A stretch of DNA of 64,000 bases, taken from Jonesia quinghaiensis DSM 15701 (GTDB lineage Bacteria > Actinomycetota > Actinomycetes > Actinomycetales > Cellulomonadaceae). The notes under the pieces were generated by a model. The model was given only the letters and a program-made list of their open reading frames with translations. It was not told the origin of the DNA and did not search any database. Every line of letters begins with the position of its first letter. The first letter of the stretch is position 1. Below, piece by piece: positions 40,219 to 48,939 of the stretch. Location: NCBI RefSeq assembly GCF_000423205.1, contig NZ_AUHN01000004.1:558001-622000 (forward strand), given 5' to 3'. The position numbers and the translations under genes were made by a program.

Positions 40219-43200
40219 ATGACCACCCACCCCCTCACCTACACGGTGACGGACCTCGTCACGGCAGCCCGATGCGAGTATGCGGCCATCCGCCGCTTCG
40301 AGTTGCGGCAAGGGTGGCGGTTGCCGCCCTGCGGCGCAAGAACAGCCCAACAGTGCGAGGCCCCCGATTGCCCAACGCATCATGATGCCCTCTCGGAGCG
40401 GCTCACCACACTGGGTGACACTTTCGAACGCACCACCCTTGAAGAACTTCTCACCCAACACGGCACGTGGACCCCAGGTAGCCCTGGTGGGCTTCTGAAC
40501 TGCGACACTCTTGACCCCGTTGACCTGCCTGACATCGTGGAACGCGCCATCACAGACGGTGTGAACGTCATTTACCAACTGCCTGTCGTTGATGGTCCGT
40601 TACGGGGTCGCGCGGACTTCCTCATCCGGCAACCCGACGGCACTTATGCGCTGTGTGACTCGAAACTCTCACGCACAGCGCAACCCACCGCGATCCTCCA
40701 AATCACCGCGTACGCTGACGCCCTGACCCGTGCTGGCCTCCCCATCTCCCGCATCGGGCACCTCATGTTGGGGTCAGGAACCACCACCAGCCACTCCGTG
40801 ACAGATATTGCGCCAATTTGGCGGCGACTGCGTGAGCGCTACCAACACCTCATGGAAACCCGCACTCCCGATGCGCCAGTCACTTGGGAACCCGGCCAAC
40901 CTCCACCCGGAGTGACAACGTGTGGCCGATGCGCCGAATGCGACCAACAACTGCACCCCGCCCGCGATGTGCTGCTCGCCATGGGGGTGACCACCACCCA
41001 CCGCGCCCGCCTGCACCGGGCCGGAATCACCACCGTGGACGCTTTAGCGACACTGCACCCAGAACCCACCAACCCACACCTCACCGTGTCAGCGCAAGAC
41101 GCCTCGCGCATCGGCATAAACCAACGCACCCTGACCCGCCTTGCAGCCCAAGCGGCACTGTACCGCGACGGTGAAAACACGCCACCACCAGGGTTATTAC
41201 GGATCATCGACCCAGCGCCCTTCACGCTGCTGCGAAACCCAGACGAGGGTGACATCTTCTTCGACTTTGAAGGCGACCCCCTCCACACTGAACCCGGTTC
41301 CCACGACTGGGGTTTGGAATACCTCTTCGGGTGGACAACCCGCACCCTCCGAGCCAACGGCCAGCCCGAGTTTCAGGCCTTATGGGCGCACTCACGCACC
41401 GAAGAACGCCACGCTTTCGAACAGTTCATTGACTACCTCACCAACCGGGTCACCACCCACCCGCACATGCACGTCTACCATTACGCCCCCTACGAAACCG
41501 CCGCACTGAAACGCCTCGCCGTGCGGCACGCCACCCGCGAAGATGAACTTGATGCACTCCTACGCGCAGGAGTTTTTGTTGACCTGTACGCCGTTGTCCG
41601 CGGGGCGCTGCGCACCTCCGGGACATCGCTCTCGATCAAAAAACTTGAACCCTTCTACGCGCAACGCCTCGGTGCACTGCGTGAAGGAGTCACCAACGCC
41701 GGGGACTCGATCGTTGAATACGCAGAAGCCAGATCAGCTCGCGACGCCGGAGACCACACCACCTTCACCAACCGGTTGCGCCTCATCGAGGACTACAACC
41801 ACTACGACTGCGCCTCCACTTACCACCTGTACCACTGGCTCATAGACCTCGCAGATGAACACAACATCACGTGGCGCCGCCCCCAAACCCTCACCGCTGC
41901 GGGGGACAACCCTGACGGGCTGGACCTGTCAACGCCTTCACTGAACCCCGCCGACGCCCCCGAACCTGGCAGCGCCCCACACGTCGCCGCCCGGTTGCGC
42001 ACTCACATCGACACCCTCACACACGCCTGGCACAGCAGCCTCGCAACCAACCCGAACACCCCCGAACCACCAGAACTCACGGTCGCCCGCATGGCGTGGG
42101 CAGGAATTGACTACAACCGCCGGGAAAACAAACAGTACTGGTGGTCCCACTTTGCGCGCCTCGCCGACCCAGTCGACGAATGGAGCGGTGGCGACACATT
42201 TGTCGCTGCGCGAGGTGAGGTGCTAGATGACTGGCACCGGCCAACTGCACGCTCAGCGCTGACCCGCACCTTGCACCTCACGGGTGACTTACAGCCAGGT
42301 AACAAACTCACCGAAGGCACCAAGGTGTACACGGTGTATGACAGCCCAGCCCCGCTCGGTTTGAAAACCTCAGAAACGGCCATGCGGGCGTGGAACTCAT
42401 CCTCCGTAGAAATTACCGATGTCGCCCCAGACCAGGTGCGCCCCTCACGAGCCGCCGTGACAATCACCGAGAAACTCCCCAAAGGCGTCGAGCCCTTCAC
42501 AGATATTCCGGTGGGGCTGGCCCCACCAGCCCCCATCAGCACTGCCGCTATTGACGCCCAACTCCACGCGTTCGCGGTCAATATCGCCGACGCCCTAGAC
42601 CAAGCCCAAACGCTACCGGACACCGCGCGCACCCGGCTGCTGCTACGCCAGGGAAGCACCATTGCGCTCGCGGATTTCCCAGAACGTTCCAGCGCGATAA
42701 CGGCGTGCCTTGAACGTGATGACCCTGCGGTGGTCGCTGTTCAAGGGCCACCGGGTGCGGGGAAAACATATGTGGCGTCGCACATTATTGCTTCTCTTGC
42801 GCGTCGAGGATGGAATATTGCGGTGGTCGCTCAGTCGCACGCAGTGATTGAGAATGTGTTGTCAGCGGTGCTGAAACGCAGCCCTGACCTTGAGGGGCGC
42901 ATCGCGAAGAAAGCCCCGGCGGGTGGGGAACTGCCACAGGGGATTACTGCCGTTGAGCCAGCCCAGATTGGGGGGTTTTATCAGGAGAACTCCACGCAGG
43001 GTGTCATTGTGGGGGGCACTGCGTGGCAGTTGTCGCGTGATGATTTTGCGCCGCAAGATGGGTGGGATCTTGTTGTTATTGATGAGGCCGGGCAGTATTC
43101 GTTAGCTAATTCTTTGGCGGTGACTCATGCGACCCGTCGGGTGCTTTTGTTGGGGGATCCGCAACAGTTGCCGCAGGTCAGTCAGGGTGTTCACCCGGAA

Positions 43201-43926
43201 CCTATTGATGAGTCTGCCCTTGCGTGGCTGGTGGATGGTGCGGCGATTCTGCCGCCGGATCGCGGGTTTTTCCTTGATGAGACGTGGCGTATGCACCCAG
43301 ACCTGACCGCCCCGGTGTCGCAGTTGTCGTACAGCGGCCGGTTGCGTTCTGTTCCGCAGACAGCTCAGCGGTTTGTGGAAGGGGTAGCCCCTGGCTTGTA
43401 TGGGGTTGCGCTCCCGCATGAGGGGAATGTGGGGTCGAGTGCGGAAGAGGCCGATGCGATTGTTACGTTGATCCGCCACCTCATTGGGCGGGCGTGGCAG
43501 CCTGATGAGCGAGAGCCACAGCGCCCGGTGGAACCCGGTGATGTCATTGTTGTGGCCCCATATAACGCGCAGGTGCAGTTGCTGCGCAGTGTTTTTGACC
43601 GCGCTGGTTTGTCTGATGTGCGGGTGGGGACGGTTGATAAGTTTCAGGGCCAAGAGGCCCCTATCGCGGTGTTGTCGTTGACGACGTCATCGGCGGATGA
43701 TGCCCCTCGTGGTCTGGAGTTTGTCCGGAACCGAAATCGTTTGAATGTTTCTATTTCGCGGGGGCAACATTCAGCATTTGTGGTGTATAGCCCCGCACTG
43801 CTTGAGGCGCTCCCGTTGGATGGTTATGGCATGGAGGAGCATGGGGCGTTTCTCCGGCTCCTTGGTGAAGCCCACGTGTGGGATCACCAGGGTTTGTTGT
43901 TCGCCCCGGAGCCGCCACCGAGGTAG
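40219..43926 (+). CDS. RecB-like nuclease / RNase H-like / SF1 helicase fusion (TM0106-type)
   Basis: A 1235-residue multidomain protein. Residues about 1-250 are a Cas4/RecB-type PD-(D/E)XK nuclease: GRADFLI (Asp133), LCDSKLS (Asp147, Lys149), QITAYADAL, and Cys19, Cys235, Cys238 and Cys241 (CGRCAEC) as a probable 4Fe-4S cluster. A helix-hairpin-helix-like segment follows (MGVTTTHRARLHRAGITTVD). An RNase H/DnaQ-like domain from about 345 has IFFDFEGDP, VYHYAPYE and DYNHYDCAST. The C-terminal SF1 helicase (about 800-1235) has GPPGAGKT (Lys849), VVIDEAGQ, GDPQQLPQ, VGTVDKFQGQEA and NVSISRG. AGGAG precedes the ATG. It probably acts in DNA repair or processing; a defence role is possible but unproven. 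The last 43 bp overlap the opposing gene. Confidence 0.92.
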   Translation: MTTHPLTYTVTDLVTAARCEYAAIRRFELRQGWRLPPCGARTAQQCEAPDCPTHHDALSERLTTLGDTFERTTLEELLTQHGTWTPGSPGGLLNCDTLDPVDLPDIVERAITDGVNVIYQLPVVDGPLRGRADFLIRQPDGTYALCDSKLSRTAQPTAILQITAYADALTRAGLPISRIGHLMLGSGTTTSHSVTDIAPIWRRLRERYQHLMETRTPDAPVTWEPGQPPPGVTTCGRCAECDQQLHPARDVLLAMGVTTTHRARLHRAGITTVDALATLHPEPTNPHLTVSAQDASRIGINQRTLTRLAAQAALYRDGENTPPPGLLRIIDPAPFTLLRNPDEGDIFFDFEGDPLHTEPGSHDWGLEYLFGWTTRTLRANGQPEFQALWAHSRTEERHAFEQFIDYLTNRVTTHPHMHVYHYAPYETAALKRLAVRHATREDELDALLRAGVFVDLYAVVRGALRTSGTSLSIKKLEPFYAQRLGALREGVTNAGDSIVEYAEARSARDAGDHTTFTNRLRLIEDYNHYDCASTYHLYHWLIDLADEHNITWRRPQTLTAAGDNPDGLDLSTPSLNPADAPEPGSAPHVAARLRTHIDTLTHAWHSSLATNPNTPEPPELTVARMAWAGIDYNRRENKQYWWSHFARLADPVDEWSGGDTFVAARGEVLDDWHRPTARSALTRTLHLTGDLQPGNKLTEGTKVYTVYDSPAPLGLKTSETAMRAWNSSSVEITDVAPDQVRPSRAAVTITEKLPKGVEPFTDIPVGLAPPAPISTAAIDAQLHAFAVNIADALDQAQTLPDTARTRLLLRQGSTIALADFPERSSAITACLERDDPAVVAVQGPPGAGKTYVASHIIASLARRGWNIAVVAQSHAVIENVLSAVLKRSPDLEGRIAKKAPAGGELPQGITAVEPAQIGGFYQENSTQGVIVGGTAWQLSRDDFAPQDGWDLVVIDEAGQYSLANSLAVTHATRRVLLLGDPQQLPQVSQGVHPEPIDESALAWLVDGAAILPPDRGFFLDETWRMHPDLTAPVSQLSYSGRLRSVPQTAQRFVEGVAPGLYGVALPHEGNVGSSAEEADAIVTLIRHLIGRAWQPDEREPQRPVEPGDVIVVAPYNAQVQLLRSVFDRAGLSDVRVGTVDKFQGQEAPIAVLSLTTSSADDAPRGLEFVRNRNRLNVSISRGQHSAFVVYSPALLEALPLDGYGMEEHGAFLRLLGEAHVWDHQGLLFAPEPPPR

Positions 43927-45047
43927 CCTTCAGTTTCTTCGCGTTCTTGCTGACCGGCTCGGTTGCGTTCTTCGAGTTCAGCTTGCCGGTCTTCTTCGCC
44001 TTCTGCAGGTGATGGTGTCTCTTCTTCACTTTCACCCTCGCCGGGGTCAGCATCGCCTTCGCCGTCTTGCGGGTCTTCCTCGTTGTTGCCATCAGAGTCG
44101 CCTGGGTCGGCAGGTTCTTCTTCTTCTGGTTGTTCAGGCTCGTCGCCCTCAGAGTCGCCTGGGTCGGCAGGTTCTTCTTCAGGCTCTTCTGGTTCGGGTT
44201 CCTCGTCCATGGGGGGAGGGGGCGTTTCCGTGGTGCGTAGTTGCTCGAGGATCTCTTCTGTGCGCGCGATGCGTTCGTCGAGTCGCGCGCTTGCCCCGGT
44301 GAGGTCGGGGCAGGCAGTTTCAGCGCGAATGTCACGGGCTGCTGTGAATGATTCGAGGGCTTCTTCAAAGACTGGTGTGGCCGAGGTGCGCAGGTCGTTG
44401 ATTCGTTCGGCTAGTTCAACGTATTCGCGGATCTCGACGCGTTCAATTTTCTCAATGAGAGTGAGGAACTCTTCGAAGAGTGGTTCTCCCTCGGTGAATG
44501 AAATGTCGGCCAGTTGCTCGTGGGTCAGTGCAAGGTTGTGGTTGATTTTGCACAGCGGGGGTAGGTTGTTTGCTTCGGTGATCCCGGCGAGAGTCTCGTC
44601 GTTGGGGAGTTCGGGTGCGAGTTCACGTGCTTGGGTGAAGTCTTCAAGTGCTTTGGAGTAGCCACCTGCACGCAGGCCCGCTGTCCCGGCGTTGTACCAA
44701 TCAACCCATTTATCCATTGGTCGCCACTTGCTAGTGAGCGATGTGTGATCGCGCAATGATGCGTCGTAAGCACCTTCCACGTAGGCGCTGTTTGCCAGGG
44801 AGGTGGGCAAAAGAACTGAGCCGATGTACCCGATGATGACGAGAACGGCGACCACTGCTGGCAGTGTGGTGAGCAGCCACCGACGTCGAGTTTTTTTCAG
44901 GTCGGCGCGGATCTCCGGGCGGTCTGTTGGCCGTATTGATGCTGGTGGTGGGGGTACGGGCAAACCGTGTGGTGGTGGGGGTACGGGCAAACCGTGTGGT
45001 GGTGGGGGTACGGGTAAACCGTGTGGTGGTGGAGGTTGCTGGCTCAT
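43884..45047 (-). CDS. Membrane-anchored TPR-like protein of the Bat operon (BatC-like)
   Basis: A 387-residue protein. An N-terminal cytosolic segment with three copies of PPPPHGLPV is followed by one membrane span (WLLTTLPAVVAVLVIIGYIG). A helical extracytoplasmic TPR-like part has WVDWYNAGTAGLRAGGYSKA and LEDFTQARELAPELPND. The tail is very acidic (runs of EEP, DPGDSEGDEPEQPEEEE) and ends GGGSGANNKPW. Position 1 bp after a VWA gene at the end of a MoxR/DUF58/VWA cluster identifies it as the BatC-type component. Such membrane-associated clusters are linked to stress tolerance and complex assembly; the exact role is unknown. Confidence 0.82.
   Translation of the reverse strand: MSQQPPPPHGLPVPPPPHGLPVPPPPHGLPVPPPPASIRPTDRPEIRADLKKTRRRWLLTTLPAVVAVLVIIGYIGSVLLPTSLANSAYVEGAYDASLRDHTSLTSKWRPMDKWVDWYNAGTAGLRAGGYSKALEDFTQARELAPELPNDETLAGITEANNLPPLCKINHNLALTHEQLADISFTEGEPLFEEFLTLIEKIERVEIREYVELAERINDLRTSATPVFEEALESFTAARDIRAETACPDLTGASARLDERIARTEEILEQLRTTETPPPPMDEEPEPEEPEEEPADPGDSEGDEPEQPEEEEPADPGDSDGNNEEDPQDGEGDADPGEGESEEETPSPAEGEEDRQAELEERNRAGQQEREETEGYLGGGSGANNKPW
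44944..45024. repeat. 27-bp coding tandem repeat, three units
   Basis: Three 27-bp units starting GGTGGTGGGGGTACGGG (44944, 44971, 44998; one base change in the third) encode the PPPPHGLPV repeats of the BatC-like protein. In-frame copy-number variation is possible. Confidence 0.92.
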
Positions 45048-45048
45048 G

Positions 45049-46047
45049 TCAGCCCACCTTTCGTGCGGCGCGGCTCGTTTGGTAAGCCAGTTCCCACAGG
45101 AGGAGGAGGCTCATTGCAGCGGTGAATGGCCAGATCATCAGTTGAGGGATTTCCACGACTCTGCGCCCTTCGGACACAATGAGTTCAGGGTCAAAACCTT
45201 CTGTGAAGTCGGTGAGGTCTTGTTGTTCATTGAGCATCACGTGCGGGACACCAAGTTCTGTGGCCAGTGCGGCAATATCTGCGGGGTCTGCTTGGGAGAT
45301 CGCTGGGTCACCAGTGCTCCAGTCCACAATGTATTCGTCGTCAGCTTGGAAGCCGGAGGGGTCATAACTTTTCATGCGCCCGCCATCTTCTGTGCCGTAT
45401 CCCAAGACTGCACCGCCATCAATGTATGAGGCTAGTGGTTCAAAGGTGGGGCGTGGGGTGTCCGTGGTGTTCTCGCCATCGGTGAACACGTACAGGATCC
45501 GCTGGTTTTGTGGGTTGCGCTCGGCTCCTTGGGAGAGTGTGCGCTCCAGTTCGCGATATACCCGTTCGAGGGAGGACCCGGCGGAGTAGTAGGTGATCTC
45601 TTGGTTGAGGGAGGTCACCCAGTTGCGGATCGCGGTGGTGTCGGTGGTCAGAGGCATCTGCCGTGACGCGGATGAGTCAAAACTGATGATAGAGAACCGC
45701 GCACCGGCTAGCTCGTCCAGGATGGTGGCCATGTCCTCACGCACCCCGTCGAGGCGTGGAGAGGAACCGTCGTAGTCTTCGGCGGCCATAGACCCTGTGC
45801 GGTCAACAACAAAGTACACGTCAAGGTTGGTGCTGGCAGCTTCTGTGCCAAGTTCTAGGCGGGAGGGCCCGAATGCGATAAAAGATGCAAGAACCACCAT
45901 CACCGACCGTCGGAACCACAGTGTCCGTTGAGCGCGAGTGACCCCAGGTCCGGTGAGGTCACGGAACATGAGGTAGCCAAATCCGGTGATGACTAGGGCT
46001 ACAGCGATTAGGAGCGCTGGCAGGGGGGCAAGGGGTTGGAAGGTCAT
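45049..46047 (-). CDS. VWA-domain membrane protein (BatB-like)
   Basis: A 332-residue protein. An N-terminal span (LPALLIAVALVITGFGYLMF) and a second span near 45-60 precede a von Willebrand factor A domain with an intact metal site: DVYFVVDRTGSMAAED (D-x-x-x-S variant DRTGS), Thr and Asp further on (FTDGENTTD). A C-terminal span (LMIWPFTAAMSLLLLWELAY) is followed by a basic tail. The start is the ATG overlapping the upstream gene's stop (ATGA at 46044-46047), which removes 21 codons of spurious extension. It is the second of two VWA proteins, as in Bat operons. The MIDAS Ser is present as GS rather than DxSxS. Confidence 0.9.
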   Translation of the reverse strand: MTFQPLAPLPALLIAVALVITGFGYLMFRDLTGPGVTRAQRTLWFRRSVMVVLASFIAFGPSRLELGTEAASTNLDVYFVVDRTGSMAAEDYDGSSPRLDGVREDMATILDELAGARFSIISFDSSASRQMPLTTDTTAIRNWVTSLNQEITYYSAGSSLERVYRELERTLSQGAERNPQNQRILYVFTDGENTTDTPRPTFEPLASYIDGGAVLGYGTEDGGRMKSYDPSGFQADDEYIVDWSTGDPAISQADPADIAALATELGVPHVMLNEQQDLTDFTEGFDPELIVSEGRRVVEIPQLMIWPFTAAMSLLLLWELAYQTSRAARKVG

Positions 46048-47096
46048 TCGTTGATCCTCCGTTGCACCACAAAGAATCCGATGAGCCCGACGATGAGCCA
46101 TAGGTACCACGGGCCAAGCACGTTGGTGGTGGTGATGATTGGGGCGGCGTCGAATAGCACGGCTTGTTGCGCTTGTACGTCGCTGATTATTGCGTCGATG
46201 GAGTCGGGGTCGTCGCTGAAGAAGTACATGCCCCCTGCTTCGGTGAAGGTCTCTCGGAACTCTTGTTCGGAGGTGGCGTCTCCACCACCGGCGCCGTACA
46301 ACCCGATGAGCGAGATGTTGCGGGACAGTGCAAGGTCAGTGGCGTCTTGAAGAGAGTAGATCGGTTCGCCTTGGAGGTCATTGTCGGTTGCGAAGATGAT
46401 TGACCGTGATCGTTCTTCTGAAGAGTCGGTGTCGAACAGTAGTGAACAGTTCGCGAGCCCGTCACCAATCAGGGATGACATGCCATCAACTGATCCGTTG
46501 GCTCCGGCGGTGAAGTACAGGTAGTTGTCGATGATGTCTTGTCGGCTGGTGGCGAGTACCCGAGGGTCTAGCGCTGTTTTCGCTTCTTCGAGTTGTTCTT
46601 TGACTAGTGCGTAGTCGTCAGTGAGGGGGAAGACGAGGCGTGAGGTGGAGTTGAAAACTGACAGGGCGATGCGTTCCCCTTGGAAGCTGTCGGCCAGGGT
46701 GGAGAAGAAGTCCACGATTTCTTGGTCGTAGGCGATCATGGACCCTGACACGTCGAGGCATAGCACGATGTCTCGGTTGGCTAGGCGCGGGTCAACCTGT
46801 TTGATTTCGACGGGCTTCGCGGTGACGAAGGCTGCGGCGCATAATGCCCCGACGGTCACGAGGATGCCGGTGGCTTGGAAGAAACGGTAGCGGCGGCGTT
46901 CCTTCGCGAATGATGGCAGTGAACTGAGGTAGTCGCTGTTTGCGACCCAGATGGTTTTGTCATCGCTGCGGGTATCAGCTTCGCGGCGTCGTTGCACCAG
47001 GATGGTGATGACGATGACGGCGAGAGCTATCCCGAGGAAGGCGGGGATCACCCATGGCCAGGTGAGTTCGCGGGTTGCGTTGAGTGCGTCAGTCAT
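46044..47096 (-). CDS. VWA-domain membrane protein (BatA-like)
   Basis: A 350-residue protein with an N-terminal span (WVIPAFLGIALAVIVITILV), a second span near 75-92, the VWA domain and a C-terminal span (YLWLIVGLIGFFVVQRR). The metal-ion site is canonical: DIVLCLDVSGSMIAYD (DxSxS), then Thr and FATDNDLQG (Asp). It overlaps the preceding small gene by one base (TAATG) and the BatB-like gene by ATGA, giving tight coupling. It is thought to work with the MoxR AAA ATPase in membrane-associated complex maturation. Confidence 0.92.
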   Translation of the reverse strand: MTDALNATRELTWPWVIPAFLGIALAVIVITILVQRRREADTRSDDKTIWVANSDYLSSLPSFAKERRRYRFFQATGILVTVGALCAAAFVTAKPVEIKQVDPRLANRDIVLCLDVSGSMIAYDQEIVDFFSTLADSFQGERIALSVFNSTSRLVFPLTDDYALVKEQLEEAKTALDPRVLATSRQDIIDNYLYFTAGANGSVDGMSSLIGDGLANCSLLFDTDSSEERSRSIIFATDNDLQGEPIYSLQDATDLALSRNISLIGLYGAGGGDATSEQEFRETFTEAGGMYFFSDDPDSIDAIISDVQAQQAVLFDAAPIITTTNVLGPWYLWLIVGLIGFFVVQRRINE

Positions 47097-47602
47097 TAGA
47101 TGCGCTCCACCACGTTGAGTGCGTCGTGCACGGTGATGCTGGTGGGGTCTTCTTGTCCGTCATCGTGGTGTGCGGTACCTTCCCGCGAGAATGCCGGGTC
47201 GTAGCATCGGGCAATCACTGTCGCGACTGGGCCAGTGGCAGGGTGGCGTTGTAGGTCCGACAACACCATGGTGTCAGCGTTGATGCCTAATCTGATGCGG
47301 GTGTACTCACGCAGTATGGTGCTTAGTTGCTGGTGCAGGTCGCGGTCGCTGATGGCCCCGGTGTCCCGTTGTTGTGCGAGTTCTGTGATCCGGTCACGGT
47401 ACACCTCGCGCATGGTGGGGCTGCGGTCTGCCATGAACTGCCGGTGATCATCAACAACGTTTGCGTGGCGGGCAAGTACGCGACGTTTTGTGAGGTAGGG
47501 GATCAGAGATAGCCACACGATTGTTACGGCGGCAAGGACAACAGCGACCACCAGCCATATTGCTGGGTAGGCCGTTGGGTCGATGATTTCCTCGAGAGCC
47601 AA
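47096..47602 (-). CDS. Single-span membrane protein, Bat operon small component
   Basis: A 168-residue protein with one hydrophobic segment (WLVVAVVLAAVTIVWLSLI) near the N-terminus and a basic, helical cytosolic part (REVYRDRITELAQQRDTGAI, LREYTRIRLGI). It occupies the place taken by DUF4381-type or BatD-associated proteins between DUF58 and VWA genes in such operons. The start is TTG 47602, because AAGGA lies 5 nt upstream; an ATG at 47647 would put the N-terminus inside a perfect hairpin and is rejected. It is coupled to the BatA-like gene by a one-base overlap. Confidence 0.75.
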   Translation of the reverse strand: MALEEIIDPTAYPAIWLVVAVVLAAVTIVWLSLIPYLTKRRVLARHANVVDDHRQFMADRSPTMREVYRDRITELAQQRDTGAISDRDLHQQLSTILREYTRIRLGINADTMVLSDLQRHPATGPVATVIARCYDPAFSREGTAHHDDGQEDPTSITVHDALNVVERI

Positions 47603-47623
47603 GTGAGTCCTTGTCAATGGATG

Positions 47624-47659
47624 AGCATGGGCTAGGTGCGCGTGCACCTAGCCCATGCT
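47624..47659. terminator. Terminator hairpin between the CAP gene and the Bat genes
   Basis: 16-bp perfect arms, AGCATGGGCTAGGTGC (47624-47639) and GCACCTAGCCCATGCT (47644-47659), with a 4-nt loop GCGT. No T-run follows on the minus strand. It separates the CAP-domain gene transcript from the downstream Bat genes, and is only about 20 nt upstream of the next start. Confidence 0.7.
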
Positions 47660-47704
47660 ACTTGGCCTTACCCCCATGAGGGGTATGGGTGGTTCAGTTG
47701 TGGA

Positions 47705-48832
47705 TTACTTCACGCGAACGGTCTTGACCTTGCTAGTGGCTGGTTTGTAGGTCGTGGTTCCGGCAACTTTGAGGCGAAACTGGTAGGTTCCTTTTTTTGT
47801 CACGACCGGGTATTTCACGGTTGCGCGCCCTGTTTTTGAGCTTGGCTTGTACCGTTTGATGGTGACCCAGCGGCTTCCTTTTTTCTGTTGCAGGGCAACA
47901 GTGCGCTTGGTGGATACTGCAATGACGTCTTTACCGGCGGCCACACGTTTCGCTACCGTGGTGCGTTTCTTGGCGTTGTACCCAGTGATTTTCTGGGCTT
48001 TTTTAACAACCTTGATGGTTTTGGTTTTGCTGACTGTGGCCTTGTGGGTGGATGTTCCACTGTGACGAACACGGTAACGGTAGGTTCCGGCTTTGGTGTG
48101 TTTGGGGTACGTCACGGTGGCGCGACCGTTTGAGGAGCTGACGGTGAAGGTTCGTACTGTTTTCCACTTGCCGTTGGTGAGTCGTTGGAGTTGGACTTTC
48201 CCTGCGCGGGGAGCCACCGTGACAACGTTCTTTTTGGGCGTGGTGTTACGTGCAACTGTTTGCGATGCAGTGCTGTAACCCTTCAGAGCAACGGTTTTAG
48301 CGACTTTTTTCTTGGGGTAGGTGGCAAAACGCTGAACCATGTAGAGGTATTTGCCGTCTGGGCTGCGTTGCCAGGCCACGGCGATGTGGGTCCATTGGCC
48401 GCGCACAATATTTGCTTTGTGGCCGGGGGAGTCCATCCACATTTGCAAGAATCTCTTGGCGTCAGCTGATCCTGAGGTGTAAAGAATATTTTCACCAACG
48501 GACGATGCTGCTGATCGGGCGGTGGTTTTGTACAGGTTGGGGTCGTGGTACATCTTGGAGCGCAGGTTGTTTTTGGCGAGGAATCCCGCCCATTTCGCAC
48601 TGCCCTGTGTGGCGTACTCTGCGACGGCGAGCTTGGATAGTCCGCGTGCTGCCCGGATTCTGTTGGTTTCTTCGACGACTCCACGACTGAGTGAGTCGAG
48701 GGAAGCGAGGGACCTGGTGGTGTCAATGCTTGGTGCTGCGTTCGCAGATGGCGCTGTGACTGCTCCGGCGACGATGACGAGAGCTGCACTGACGGCGACG
48801 GTGATTGACCTCTTGAGGCGTGCGAAAGCCAT
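47705..48832 (-). CDS. Secreted CAP/SCP-domain protein with two Ig-like C-terminal repeats
   Basis: A 375-residue exported protein. A Sec signal peptide spans residues 1 to about 32 (basic start, hydrophobic SAALVIVAGAVTAPSANA, cleavage after ANA). The CAP domain (about 48-165) has VVEETNRIRAARGLSKL, KMYHDP, SVGENILYT, MDSPGHKANIV and HIAVAWQRSPDG, matching the usual His/Glu/His cavity. Two related domains of about 100 residues follow, each ending in a 'GRATV.YP..TK.GTY.(Y/F)R' strand pattern and rich in Lys/Thr, likely binding cell wall or carbohydrate. It sits between DUF58 and the rest of the Bat genes, which is an unusual place. Confidence 0.92.
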   Translation of the reverse strand: MAFARLKRSITVAVSAALVIVAGAVTAPSANAAPSIDTTRSLASLDSLSRGVVEETNRIRAARGLSKLAVAEYATQGSAKWAGFLAKNNLRSKMYHDPNLYKTTARSAASSVGENILYTSGSADAKRFLQMWMDSPGHKANIVRGQWTHIAVAWQRSPDGKYLYMVQRFATYPKKKVAKTVALKGYSTASQTVARNTTPKKNVVTVAPRAGKVQLQRLTNGKWKTVRTFTVSSSNGRATVTYPKHTKAGTYRYRVRHSGTSTHKATVSKTKTIKVVKKAQKITGYNAKKRTTVAKRVAAGKDVIAVSTKRTVALQQKKGSRWVTIKRYKPSSKTGRATVKYPVVTKKGTYQFRLKVAGTTTYKPATSKVKTVRVK

Positions 48833-48939
48833 GGCTTCCCCCTGGCGGTTGGGTACAAGTCACCATCCTTATCGGCCAGAAGAGGGGTCAAGTTTAGGCG
48901 AACACTGACACGTTAAAGCGTCAGTATTCTTTGATTGGG

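Noticed and set aside
47603-47647. Upstream ATG start for the Bat small membrane protein
   Set aside because: This stretch lies inside a perfect 16-bp hairpin; the TTG at 47602 has AAGGA at correct spacing.
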